From assembly GCF_001541315.1 (NCBI RefSeq), contig NZ_LMVK01000002.1:62001-126000 (forward strand): DNA of 64,000 nt. Direction: 5' to 3'. Position numbers and translations under genes: made by a program. The notes beneath the pieces are model-generated. The model did not search any database. It saw only the letters and a program-made list of their open reading frames with translations, and had not been told where the DNA came from. Positions 43,593-52,390 of this stretch are shown in pieces; the first letter of the stretch is position 1; each line of letters begins with the position of its first letter. This DNA comes from Agrobacterium tumefaciens str. B6 (GTDB lineage Bacteria > Pseudomonadota > Alphaproteobacteria > Rhizobiales > Rhizobiaceae).

Positions 43593-45254
43593 CTATACCG
43601 GAGATTTAGGGCGGGCAATCGTGCCGTGGACGATTTCCGCAGGCTCAAAGCGATGGATGCCGCGAGGTCGGAACGGCAAGAGCTGTTCTGCAGCGAGAAG
43701 CTTCGCTGAAAGCCAGAGAACCGACATCCACATTTCCGTGCCCTGCAGCCCGGCCGGGTGCCCCTCTGCGAAGGCAAAGCCCTTGCCTCTTTGCCAGCGC
43801 CCCTCATTTCGGCTCAGAATTTCGCGGGCGATCTCCTTTGCTTCGTCCTGCCGGTGATCCGTCTGTTTCAGGCAGAGAAGAAGGGGATGGATCGTATCGA
43901 GCAGGTTGCAGGCATTAAAATTCCCGCCATGAAAACCGCCATAGGCATGATAATTGGCGATGACGGAGTCTATTACTGCTGCCGGATAGGGAACGGGCAG
44001 GCCGAACTGGGCATGGGAGCCGCGGGTAAGCCGGTAAAAGCCGTTGACTGGTTGCAGCAGGCCCTGTGTGGAGGTCGGCTCACCCCAAAGCCCGGTGGTT
44101 TTCTCCACGTTCATGGCCAGCCAGCCGAAGAGAACGGTGAGATTGTCGCCGGATGTGAAATAGCGCCTGTTGACATAAAGCGCGGTGGCGATGGCGTCTA
44201 TGGTGGCGCCGCAATGCCATGCCCGGCTTTGCCACGGCAGTTTTTCCAGCAACAGGATGAGTTCGTCGGCGCGGAGATGCTCGACGAAAGCGATCGGCTG
44301 TTTCGGCGTCGCGCCGAAACATTCAAGCGCATATCCGACTGCCAGAATATTGTAGAGGACGGCAGGGTCCTTCTCGGGCGGCGTTAACGGGCGGTGGTCA
44401 CCGGCGAAAAACAGTCCGGTTTCCTGATCCTGCAGGGCCTGAAGGCTGGCCACGGTTTTTCCGGCATCGAAAGCGATATCCTCCTGTCCGAAGGCCGCCG
44501 CGATCTCGATCGCATCGCACAGATGCCTGACGCTTTCGACCTCATGTCCGGATGCATCGGCGGAACGATAGATGCCATCTTCGCCATAGGAGCGGATGGC
44601 GGCAAGCCAGTCGCCGGCAATCTCCTTGCCGAGTTCTTGCAGCAGATGATCGGGCAGCTTCGGTGCGGCCGCTTTTCCTCCGCGGTATCGCAGAACCCGG
44701 GCGGGAACGCCGCCTGCAATGGCCATGGCGGGAATGTTTTTCGCCACCACCGCGCCTGCGGCGATAACAGCGCCGCGTCCTATCTTCACTCCATCAAGCA
44801 CAACCGCATTGGCGCCGATCCAGACGTCGTCACCAATCTCTATCCCGAGCGAGGTCAGCGGTTGGCGATAGATCGGAGTTTCAATGTCGTCGAAACCATG
44901 GTTGAAGCCGACGATGCTGACATGTGAGGCGATACGCACGCCGTTGCCGATCGTCACCTTGCCGGAAAGACAGGCATAGGGATTGATCGAGACATTTTCA
45001 CCCAGTTCGACATTGCCGCGCACGATTGCATAACCGGCGACCCACGACTGCGCGCCCATCAATAGCCTGTCCGTATGCACCTCGGCCTTGTCGGCAATGT
45101 AAACGCCCTGCCCGAAAACGGCGTTGGCAGAGCGCTCAAGGCCGCGCAGCCGCGCCTGATGGTCGGGGCTGTCGATATCCTCCTGCTTCCGCTCCCAGGT
45201 CAGGATGTTCAGCCGATCCGGCCTTTGGGAAACACCCGGTGTGTCGTCGGTCAT
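43593..45254 (-). CDS. Hexapeptide-repeat acyltransferase fused to an uncharacterised helical domain
   Basis: A 553-residue protein. Residues about 45-190 are left-handed beta-helix hexapeptide repeats of a maltose/galactoside O-acetyltransferase-like domain (ISINPYACLSGKVTIGNGVRIASHVSIVGFNHGF, then IEIGDDVWIGANAVVLDGVKIGRGAVIAAGAVV). From about 200 to 545 follows a mostly helical region that looks like an alpha/alpha barrel, with HCGATIDAIATALYVNRRY and GFHGGNFNACNLLDTIHPLLLC. I do not recognise that region. There is no signal peptide. In a sugar-degrading operon an acetyltransferase fused to a possible glycan-binding or hydrolytic barrel is unexpected. Confidence 0.72.
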   Translation of the reverse strand: MTDDTPGVSQRPDRLNILTWERKQEDIDSPDHQARLRGLERSANAVFGQGVYIADKAEVHTDRLLMGAQSWVAGYAIVRGNVELGENVSINPYACLSGKVTIGNGVRIASHVSIVGFNHGFDDIETPIYRQPLTSLGIEIGDDVWIGANAVVLDGVKIGRGAVIAAGAVVAKNIPAMAIAGGVPARVLRYRGGKAAAPKLPDHLLQELGKEIAGDWLAAIRSYGEDGIYRSADASGHEVESVRHLCDAIEIAAAFGQEDIAFDAGKTVASLQALQDQETGLFFAGDHRPLTPPEKDPAVLYNILAVGYALECFGATPKQPIAFVEHLRADELILLLEKLPWQSRAWHCGATIDAIATALYVNRRYFTSGDNLTVLFGWLAMNVEKTTGLWGEPTSTQGLLQPVNGFYRLTRGSHAQFGLPVPYPAAVIDSVIANYHAYGGFHGGNFNACNLLDTIHPLLLCLKQTDHRQDEAKEIAREILSRNEGRWQRGKGFAFAEGHPAGLQGTEMWMSVLWLSAKLLAAEQLLPFRPRGIHRFEPAEIVHGTIARPKSPV

Positions 45255-45259
45255 CTCCG

Positions 45260-47125
45260 TCAGCCTGCGCGGGTTTCATCGAGAGCATGGGCGGGAACGC
45301 GCCGTCCTTCCCGCTTGAACATCTTTTCCAGCCCTGCGAGATCAGGAATATCGGGAAGGGCAGCCAATGCAGCCTCTGCCTCTTTGCCGACCGGCAGTGC
45401 CATGGCCGCCGTCACCAGCAGCGTTTCGCCGGAGGCGACGGTGCCGCGCAATTGCGGAACAAGGGTTCTGGCGTGGATAAGGTTGGTATTGGCGATTGCC
45501 TGATGGCATAGGCCTTCGCGCCGAATGCCAGCGGAAAGATCGGCGATGAGGCTGGTGTCAGTCTGTCCGTAACAGACAGCGCGACCTTCACCCGCCTCGG
45601 TGCGGTCGCTATTGAAATCGGCCCGCTCTATGGCAAATCCGCCTTCTGATGTTTGCAAGGGGCGTGGGGTGCGGATGCGGTGCAGCCTTATGTGCCAGGG
45701 GTTTTGCGGCACGAGCCAGGTCTCGATCTCGACATCCGCCCATGGCCGCCAGCGGGAATAGAGGCAGTCTTTGGCAATCAACGCCTCTTCCATCGTCTCG
45801 CGGGTGCGGAAGTGCACCCCATCGTCGGAAAGGCCGAGCATGCCGTCGAAACTCGCGGCGGCAAAATGCCGGTCATCCGCTTCGATATTGAAGGCATAAC
45901 GGGTGGAATAGACGAATTTCGAGTATTTTTCCTGCGCGCCGCGCATCCTCTCGTGCTGTTGCCCGGAGGACAGGACCACGATGTTGCCCGGCGTATGAAA
46001 GGCCACCATGCCGGGCTCTGCTAGGGGAACCGGTTCGGCAAACTCCTGCGGTTCGGCCTCTTCCGCGGCCCAGAAGGGGTGATCGGCGGGCAGCGCCAGC
46101 GGCAGGAAAAATTTAAGCGCCCAATAGGGCGAACAGGGAGAATTATAGCTCTCGCTCATCAGAAGGTTCGGATAGGCGTATCCAACTGACAGGACGCCAT
46201 CGCGATCGGCGATAGGCCGCTTCGACCACCAGCGGATATGGCGCATGTAATAACCCTTGATTTCCGGCCACGGCAGGGCCTTGAGACCGGAAAAGGCAAG
46301 AGCGCCCCAGAAGCCGCCCGCCGCAAACCGGTAGGTCTGGCTGCGCCCGAAGGCGAGCGAGGCTCCGTCCGGCCCGAACCAGTGGCGCATGTCGCGGGCG
46401 AAGATGTGCGAGCGTTCCAGCAACCGTGTTTTTCGCGCGTCGTCCCCTTTCGCCAGCACGGTATAGATCAGACCGTAAAAATGCATGGCGAAGGGAATAT
46501 AATGATCGACCCGGCGCACCGGCCCGTCTCGATACCAGCCATTGCCGATATCGAAAGCCTCGAGCTCATCGAGATAGGTCTGGGTCTTAGCGCGGTCGAA
46601 TTCCACACCCACCTTTTCCAGTCCGAGATCGATCAGGACGCGGAAGAATTTCCAGTTATTGTCGACGAATTCCCGCTCGCGGGCGGCCAGCAGATAGGCG
46701 GCGACAGCCTGTTTGTCCGTTTCGGCGAGTGGCTCCCACATATGCTCGGGAACCATGGTGAGCGCAAATCCTATGGCCGCCAGTTCGACCAGCCGCTGAT
46801 GACGGTCGGCGGTATCGCCCCAATATTCGGGGTGAGCCGGGTTGGCGCCATTGGCCAGTCCACGCCGATAGAGATCCCAGTGCGGAAAGTCATAACCACC
46901 GGCGGCAAGCGGGACGATGCCCCACAGTGGGCGGGCAAAACCCTCCAGTTCCGCCGCAGGAAAATCGAAAATCGCCCCGGTTGCACCGAGCCGTACACGC
47001 GCGCCGCCGGGCGAAAAACAGGCAAGCAGCGGGTTGAAGAGATCGATCACCGCCTTTGCGAGATCGTCCCTGCTGCGAAGCGGGTTGTGAAAGAGTGGAT
47101 TGGCTTTGGCGGTCTCGTGAGGCAC
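45260..47125 (-). CDS. DUF2264-family protein, probable carbohydrate-active enzyme
   Basis: A 621-residue protein matching the DUF2264 family by its start (NPLFHNPLRSRDDLAKAVIDLFNPLLACFSPGGARVRLGATGAIFD), by EGFARPLWGIVPLAAGG, and by VDNNWKFFRVLIDLGLEKVG. The N-terminal two thirds look like an alpha/alpha toroid and the C-terminal third is beta-rich, an architecture common in glycan hydrolases and lyases. It has no signal peptide, so it should act in the cytoplasm. It lies between the binding-protein gene and the acyltransferase fusion. Probably it acts on an imported uronate-containing oligosaccharide; the reaction is not established from sequence. Confidence 0.78.
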   Translation of the reverse strand: MPHETAKANPLFHNPLRSRDDLAKAVIDLFNPLLACFSPGGARVRLGATGAIFDFPAAELEGFARPLWGIVPLAAGGYDFPHWDLYRRGLANGANPAHPEYWGDTADRHQRLVELAAIGFALTMVPEHMWEPLAETDKQAVAAYLLAAREREFVDNNWKFFRVLIDLGLEKVGVEFDRAKTQTYLDELEAFDIGNGWYRDGPVRRVDHYIPFAMHFYGLIYTVLAKGDDARKTRLLERSHIFARDMRHWFGPDGASLAFGRSQTYRFAAGGFWGALAFSGLKALPWPEIKGYYMRHIRWWSKRPIADRDGVLSVGYAYPNLLMSESYNSPCSPYWALKFFLPLALPADHPFWAAEEAEPQEFAEPVPLAEPGMVAFHTPGNIVVLSSGQQHERMRGAQEKYSKFVYSTRYAFNIEADDRHFAAASFDGMLGLSDDGVHFRTRETMEEALIAKDCLYSRWRPWADVEIETWLVPQNPWHIRLHRIRTPRPLQTSEGGFAIERADFNSDRTEAGEGRAVCYGQTDTSLIADLSAGIRREGLCHQAIANTNLIHARTLVPQLRGTVASGETLLVTAAMALPVGKEAEAALAALPDIPDLAGLEKMFKREGRRVPAHALDETRAG

Positions 47126-47160
47126 GGTTACGAATGTCCGGAATTCATGATCAAAGGAAA

Positions 47161-47187
47161 GGGCCGCGGGCTTATCGCCCGCGGCCC
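47161..47187 (-). terminator. Strong hairpin after the binding-protein gene
   Basis: GGGCCGCGGGC (47161-47171) and GCCCGCGGCCC (47177-47187) form a perfect 11-bp GC-rich stem with a 5-base loop. On the minus strand it is followed by TTTCCTTTG. It starts 9 bases after the stop codon of the binding-protein gene, and probably ends part of the transcripts so that the binding protein exceeds the enzymes downstream. Confidence 0.75.
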
Positions 47188-47196
47188 CCGCGATAA

Positions 47197-48477
47197 TTAT
47201 TTGATGGCTTTGACGCCGTCATTCATGTCCTTGATGCCGTCATCGATGGAGATATTGTCGGTCATCAGCGCGTCATGCACGCGGTTCAGAACGACCTCGA
47301 TCTTGGCTGCATTTGGATTGACCGCCATTTCCAGATAGGCCTTGCCCGCCTGCAGCGCGTCCTTGCTGTTCTGATCCTGCGGAAAGCCCGGCAGCGCTGC
47401 GATCTTCTGAGCCACATCGTCGGTTCTGAGCGCAGGGAAAGTGCCGGTGGAGGCGATGATCGCCGCACCCTCAGGTCCGGTGACGAAGTGGATGAAATCC
47501 AGCGCTGCTTCCTTGTGGCCGGAGTTGGCATTCACCGACAATCCGGCAATCTGCGCAGCCGTCGCGCCTGCCGCGACCCCATCCGGATGGGGGAATTTCA
47601 CGATGCCCCAATTGACGCTTTTCGACTCGCCCGATTTTACCTTGGCGATCTGGGTTCCGACGAACCAGGTGCCCATGGGCAACATCCCGATCGTTCCGTT
47701 GAAGAACAGGGCGGAATAGTGGGTGTTGGATGTTTTCAGCGAGGCATAGGACGGTATCGCGCCGCTCTTTTGCAGGGCAAGTGCCCGCTCATACCAGGGT
47801 TTCAGGAATTCATAATTGCCGTCCACCAGCGTGTGCTTGCCATCCTGAATGCCGGGCAGTTGCACCGTCGAACGCCAGGTGTGCAGCAGCGCGCCATAAA
47901 CGCGGTTGGCGCCCATGCCGCCTTTCAGCTTGCCCGCGATTTCATCGAATTGCGCCCAGCTCATGTCATTGGTGGGGTAAGGCACGCCCGCCTTGTCGAA
48001 AATATCCTTGTTGTAATAGACCACCCAGAAATCCGAGCGGAATGGCAAAGCATAAATCTTGCCGTCGATGGTCAGTTCCTCGATCAGGCCGCCATAGGGG
48101 GCCGTCTCGATCTTCTGGTCCTTGATGAAACCGCTGAGATCGGTGATGTTGCCGGCGCGCACCAGATTGGCGTAGCCGGGCACATCCTTGATGGTGACGA
48201 CATCAATATCCTTGGAGCCGCCGGTCAGCTGCGTGGATATCATCTGCGTATAGTCCTGCGAGCCGAGGTCCACCACCTCGAACGTCACATTCGGATGCTT
48301 CTGCTTGTAGGCCTCCATCAAGGGCTTGAAATAAGCGCCCTTATCCAGATCCCACAACGCCCATTTAAGCGTGACGGGTGCATCACCCGCAGCAAGCGCG
48401 GTTCCTCCCATGCCGATCGCAATGCCGAGACCGGCGGTTGCGAGAGCAAATGCACGTCTGGTTGTCGTAAACTCCAT
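47197..48477 (-). CDS. Carbohydrate ABC importer binding protein (family 1)
   Basis: A 426-residue solute-binding protein of the maltose/oligosaccharide type. The signal peptide has twin arginines (TTRRAFALATAGLGIAIGMGGTALAAG) and may use Tat. The mature part has VTLKWALWDLDKGAYFKPLMEAYKQKHPNVTFEVV and NKDIFDKAGVPYPTNDMSWAQFDEIAGKLKG, both typical of CUT1 binding proteins. ATG 48477 follows GGAAGGAAACGGG; the longer frame upstream overlaps the YesL-like gene and is rejected. It serves the permeases at 51551 and 52391. Confidence 0.92.
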   Translation of the reverse strand: MEFTTTRRAFALATAGLGIAIGMGGTALAAGDAPVTLKWALWDLDKGAYFKPLMEAYKQKHPNVTFEVVDLGSQDYTQMISTQLTGGSKDIDVVTIKDVPGYANLVRAGNITDLSGFIKDQKIETAPYGGLIEELTIDGKIYALPFRSDFWVVYYNKDIFDKAGVPYPTNDMSWAQFDEIAGKLKGGMGANRVYGALLHTWRSTVQLPGIQDGKHTLVDGNYEFLKPWYERALALQKSGAIPSYASLKTSNTHYSALFFNGTIGMLPMGTWFVGTQIAKVKSGESKSVNWGIVKFPHPDGVAAGATAAQIAGLSVNANSGHKEAALDFIHFVTGPEGAAIIASTGTFPALRTDDVAQKIAALPGFPQDQNSKDALQAGKAYLEMAVNPNAAKIEVVLNRVHDALMTDNISIDDGIKDMNDGVKAIK

Positions 48478-48523
48478 AGCCCGTTTCCTTCCCTGACTGA
48501 TGTCGTTTTGATTTTGGTCTGCC

Positions 48524-49231
48524 TTAAGTGCCGCTCCCCGCCGGTTCGGGCATCCGCACACGCGTTTTCGCGGCGGCGTTTCTCGCCGCGAAACACAGGG
48601 CGAACATGCCGAGCGAAAAATTGATGGTTGCCGGCATGAACACGGACACCGGATAAAAAAGGATATGTGCGAGCCAGAGCGCTGCGACGAACCCGAGCGC
48701 CGCCAACATCGGCAACGGTTTCGTGAGTGCAAGAAATGCCGCCTGCCGCAGGGTTTCCGAAAGCGGCAGGTCCTGCTGCCTGGCCAGAACAACACTGGCA
48801 TAGGCACTGAGGAGGATGAGGAATAGCGTTACCGCCAGGCTGATCGCAAAAGGCAGGCTGTAAGCGAGCTGAAGCCGGGCGGCCCCGGCATAACTGACAG
48901 TCGCATAAGTACCGGCGCTCACCAGCAATGCGCTTAACACCACAAGCGCGGTGCCGCGCAGGGCGAGTTTTCGCAGGGCTTCGAGAAAGTCACGTAGCAG
49001 ATAGGTATTTTTATCGTCCGCGAAGGACACACAGATGCGGGCCATGGCGAACATCGCCGCCGGCATCGTCACCACCGGCAGACTGGCGATGATGAAGAGG
49101 ATGTTGAGCTTCCCCATCTCCCACCATTCGCGTTTGAGGATATCCAGGAAGAGCGCAAGGCCGGTCAGCGGCGGGGCGTTCTTGTCGATCCCGGCTCCTT
49201 CCTTCGTCCATAACCCTTCCAGCCATTGCAT
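48524..49231 (-). CDS. YesL-family (DUF624) membrane protein
   Basis: A 235-residue protein with about five membrane segments. It begins with a conserved cytoplasmic start (MQWLEGLWTKEGAGIDKNAPPLTGLALFLDIL) and a segment around NILFIIASLPVVTMPAAMFAMARI. DUF624 proteins such as B. subtilis YesL accompany oligosaccharide importers, notably in rhamnogalacturonan loci, with unknown function. ATG 49231 follows GGGAGAAACGCG. The presence of YesL next to GH88 and a CUT1 importer parallels the B. subtilis yes operon. Confidence 0.82.
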   Translation of the reverse strand: MQWLEGLWTKEGAGIDKNAPPLTGLALFLDILKREWWEMGKLNILFIIASLPVVTMPAAMFAMARICVSFADDKNTYLLRDFLEALRKLALRGTALVVLSALLVSAGTYATVSYAGAARLQLAYSLPFAISLAVTLFLILLSAYASVVLARQQDLPLSETLRQAAFLALTKPLPMLAALGFVAALWLAHILFYPVSVFMPATINFSLGMFALCFAARNAAAKTRVRMPEPAGSGT

Positions 49232-49250
49232 CGCGTTTCTCCCGGCCGCG

Positions 49251-50360
49251 TCAGTAAAGGATCGATCGTTCGGTGACAGGATCGAAAAGCTGCGCATTTG
49301 TCAGATCGGCCACCAGTTCGACGGGATCGCCGATCTTTGCCCTGAAACGTGGTGAGACGCGCGCAACGAGGTTTCTGCCGCCGGAGACGAGGTTGAGATG
49401 CACTTCCGATCCCATCGGCTCCGCCAGTTCCACCGTCGCACTGAAGGGCGCGACATTGCCGGCATCGATATCCGCGGGGGCGAATTCGTGGAAATTTTCC
49501 GGTCGGATGCCAAGAATGATGTCCTTTTCCTCGTAAGGTCGCAGACGCCCGGCATCGATTTCGGTTGGCAGCGGCAGGGAAGTGCCGTCGAACAGGGCGG
49601 TGAAACGGTCCCCGTCACGGCGTAGCGTCACGGGGAGCATATTCATCTGTGGTGCGCCGATGAAACCTGCGACGAACATGTTGATCGGCCGGTCGTAGAG
49701 GTTTTGCGGCGTATCCACCTGCTGGATATGGCCGTCCTTCATCACCACGATGCGATCCGCCATGGTCATGGCTTCCACCTGATCATGGGTCACGTAAATG
49801 AAGGTGGCGTCCAGCCGCTTGTGCAGCTTGGAAATTTCCGACCGCATGGTGCCGCGCAGCTTGGCGTCCAGATTGGAAAGCGGTTCGTCGAGCAGGAAAA
49901 CTTCCGGATTGCGCACCATCGCCCGGCCGAGAGCGACACGCTGGCGCTGGCCGCCGGACAGCGCCTTGGGCTTGCGGTTCAGCAGATGGGTGATGTCGAG
50001 AATTTTCGCCGCTTCCTTGACCTTGGTATCGATGATCTCGCGCGGCGCTTTCCTGAGTTCCAGGCCGAAGGCCATGTTCTTGTAGACGGTCATATGCGGA
50101 TAAAGCGCATAATTCTGGAACACCATGGCGATATCGCGATCCTTGGATGGCACGTCATTCATCACGTCTTCGCCGATGCGCAACTCGCCGCCGGAAATTT
50201 CCTCCAGCCCGGCGATCATCCTGAGCGTGGTGGATTTTCCACATCCGGAAGGGCCGACCAGAATAATGAATTCCTTGTCGGCAATATCCAGATCGATATC
50301 GTGAACGACCTTGAGTGCGCCGAAGGTTTTGTTGAGTTTTTTCAGGGAAATGCTAGCCAT
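49251..50360 (-). CDS. Carbohydrate ABC importer ATPase (UgpC/MalK/MsmX type)
   Basis: A 369-residue ATPase. Walker A is GPSGCGKST, the signature ALSGGQRQRVALGRAM, Walker B VFLLDEPLSNLDAKLR, and the switch VTHDQ. From about residue 240 follow the OB-fold regulatory repeats (FIGAPQMNMLPVTL ... ILGIRPENFHEF) of the MalK group. It drives the CUT1 importer of this locus. The gene lies 19 bases upstream of the YesL-like gene and 13 after GH88. Confidence 0.95.
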   Translation of the reverse strand: MASISLKKLNKTFGALKVVHDIDLDIADKEFIILVGPSGCGKSTTLRMIAGLEEISGGELRIGEDVMNDVPSKDRDIAMVFQNYALYPHMTVYKNMAFGLELRKAPREIIDTKVKEAAKILDITHLLNRKPKALSGGQRQRVALGRAMVRNPEVFLLDEPLSNLDAKLRGTMRSEISKLHKRLDATFIYVTHDQVEAMTMADRIVVMKDGHIQQVDTPQNLYDRPINMFVAGFIGAPQMNMLPVTLRRDGDRFTALFDGTSLPLPTEIDAGRLRPYEEKDIILGIRPENFHEFAPADIDAGNVAPFSATVELAEPMGSEVHLNLVSGGRNLVARVSPRFRAKIGDPVELVADLTNAQLFDPVTERSILY

Positions 50361-50373
50361 CTGTTCCTCGCGC

Positions 50374-51546
50374 TCACCAATAGGAAGACCAGTTGCGCGA
50401 AAGCCGGATCAGCGCTTCCAGATAATAATAATCGCCCCATGAGACGCACTCATCGACGCCTTCGCCCCGGCAGGTGTTATGGGGCGTCTTCTTGGAATAG
50501 GTGCCGTGCAGAAGCTGCCCGTTGGAGATCGCGGGATCGCGAACCGAATAGATATCGGCAAGGCTTTTCACCATGCGCCTCGCCAGATCGCGGTATTCTC
50601 CCGCCTTTTCCGGCGTCTCCAGCTCCGCCATTTCCAGGAGGCCGCAGGCGACGATGGCCGCTGCCGAACTGTCGCGCGGCTCTCCATCGCCATCGGCAAA
50701 GATCAGGTCCCAATAGGGCACGAGATCGTCGGGCAGGCGTTTGAGATAGAAAGCGAGAAGCCGCTCGAACGTGTCGCGATACGCGGGCAGCCGCTCGTAA
50801 CGATAGGAGATGGCCATGCCGGCGATGCCCCAGGCCTGTCCACGGGCCCAGTAGCTCTCGTCGCTATAACCCTGCTTCGTGACGCCGCGCACCGGCGCGC
50901 CGGTTTCCGGGTCCATGTAGAATGTATGATAGGTGGAATCGTCAGGCCGGATGGAATGGGCAAGTGTGGTGCGGGCATGGGCGAGTGCGACGGTCCGGTA
51001 GTCTTCCCGGCCCGTTTCGCGGCTAGCCCAATAAAGCAGCGGCAGGTTCAAAAGGCAGTCGATGATGTAGCGATATTCGTTGGGGTTGTCCCTGCGGCCC
51101 CAGGCCTGAATGAATTGCCCGACGGGCTGGAACCGCTCCATCAGCTGACCGGCCGCCATAAGCGCCGCGCGCCTGCCGTCTTCGTCTCCCACCAGTTTCC
51201 ATGCGGCGATGCAGGAGGGCGAATAGAGAAAACCCATATCGTGATGGTCGGTCTCGATGCGGTTTTCGATACGGTGCAGGAAGCTCTGCACCTGTATTTG
51301 CGCCGCATGCTGAAAGGTCCTGTCGCCGGTATGTTCGAAGGCGAGCCATATCTGGCCCGGCCAGAAACCGGCGGTCCATTGGTCGTTGGCGACTGCCGGG
51401 TAAAAATTCTTCACGCTCGAATGGTTCTGCGCCGCGTAGGTGAATTGCGGCAGATTGCGCCTGACCTGCGCGATGGCGGCCGTCAGCGCAGTATCGATTT
51501 CAGCTGTGGTGATCGGGGTTGGAAGGGACGTGGTCAAATCGAGCAT
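50374..51546 (-). CDS. Glycoside hydrolase family 88, unsaturated glucuronyl hydrolase
   Basis: A 390-residue alpha/alpha-barrel enzyme. NDQWTAGFWPGQIWLAFEHTGD, HHDMGFLYSPSCIAAW and YIIDCLLNLPLLYWAS include the two catalytic aspartates of the GH88 family. The end THNTCRGEGVDECVSWGDYYYLEALIRL-type stretch (written in parts: GEGVDECVSWGDYYYLEAL) is also characteristic. It hydrolyses the unsaturated uronic acid left at the non-reducing end by polysaccharide lyases. It has no signal peptide. Together with the heparinase II/III-like protein across the divergent promoter it makes a lyase-plus-unsaturated-glycuronidase pair. Confidence 0.92.
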   Translation of the reverse strand: MLDLTTSLPTPITTAEIDTALTAAIAQVRRNLPQFTYAAQNHSSVKNFYPAVANDQWTAGFWPGQIWLAFEHTGDRTFQHAAQIQVQSFLHRIENRIETDHHDMGFLYSPSCIAAWKLVGDEDGRRAALMAAGQLMERFQPVGQFIQAWGRRDNPNEYRYIIDCLLNLPLLYWASRETGREDYRTVALAHARTTLAHSIRPDDSTYHTFYMDPETGAPVRGVTKQGYSDESYWARGQAWGIAGMAISYRYERLPAYRDTFERLLAFYLKRLPDDLVPYWDLIFADGDGEPRDSSAAAIVACGLLEMAELETPEKAGEYRDLARRMVKSLADIYSVRDPAISNGQLLHGTYSKKTPHNTCRGEGVDECVSWGDYYYLEALIRLSRNWSSYW

Positions 51547-51550
51547 GAAA

Positions 51551-52387
51551 TCAACCCTTGAGGCCAGTGGAAGCGACGCCTTCGACGAAGAAGCGCTGCA
51601 ATGCCAGGAAAACGACGAGAACCGGGATAAGCGCCACGACCGACGCGGCCATGATCAACCCGTATTCGGCCGAATATTGCGAAATGAACATGCGAAGACC
51701 GATCTGAATGGTCTTCAGCTCGGTCTTGGTGAGATAGATCATCGGCCCGAGAAAATCGTTCCAGGTTGTGACGAAGGTGAAGATCGTCAATGTGGAAAGC
51801 GCCGGTTTGGAAAGCGGCAGCATGATCTTCGCCCAGATCTGGTACTCGTTCATGCCGTCGATGCGGGCCGCTTCGCATAGCTCGTTCGGGATCGACATGT
51901 AGAACTGCCGCATCAGGAAAACGCCGAAGGCGGTGAAGGCTTGCAGGAAAATCAGGGCGAGATGGGTGTTGTTGAGCCCGAATTCTCGCATCAGCAGGAA
52001 TTGCGGCACCATATAGACCTGCCAGGGCATGGCGATGGTGGCGATATAGCCGAGAAACAACGTGTTCTTGTAGGGAAAATGCAGCTTGGCAAAGGCATAG
52101 GCCGCAAAGCTCGATGTCAGCAATTGCAGCAGCGTGACGATGATCGTCAGCTTCGACGTGTTGTAGATGAACAGCGCCAGCGGGATCTTCGTCCAGATTT
52201 CCATGTAGTTCTCCCAGCGCGGCTGAGAGGGTATCCATTCGATCGGGAAGGCGAAGACATCACGGCTGAGCTTCAGCGATGCCGACAGCATCCATGCGAA
52301 GGGCAAAAGCATGACGATGGTGACGACGATGACGGTCAGATAGATGCCGATCGTCGCGGTGGGGATTTTACGGCCCATGATGCGCAT
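51551..52387 (-). CDS. Carbohydrate ABC importer permease (MalG type)
   Basis: A 278-residue inner-membrane protein with six predicted spans. A short basic N-terminus precedes the first helix, and the coupling loop is ELCEAARIDGMNEYQIWAKIMLPLSKPA. The EAA-Gly pattern is complete. It pairs with the MalF-type permease, from which it is separated by 3 bases, and precedes GH88 by 4. Confidence 0.95.
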   Translation of the reverse strand: MRIMGRKIPTATIGIYLTVIVVTIVMLLPFAWMLSASLKLSRDVFAFPIEWIPSQPRWENYMEIWTKIPLALFIYNTSKLTIIVTLLQLLTSSFAAYAFAKLHFPYKNTLFLGYIATIAMPWQVYMVPQFLLMREFGLNNTHLALIFLQAFTAFGVFLMRQFYMSIPNELCEAARIDGMNEYQIWAKIMLPLSKPALSTLTIFTFVTTWNDFLGPMIYLTKTELKTIQIGLRMFISQYSAEYGLIMAASVVALIPVLVVFLALQRFFVEGVASTGLKG

Positions 52388-52390
52388 GGA

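Noticed and set aside
42253..43857. Open frame of 534 codons opposite the FMN oxidase gene
   Set aside because: Antisense shadow; the opposite strand encodes a full-length LldD-type enzyme.
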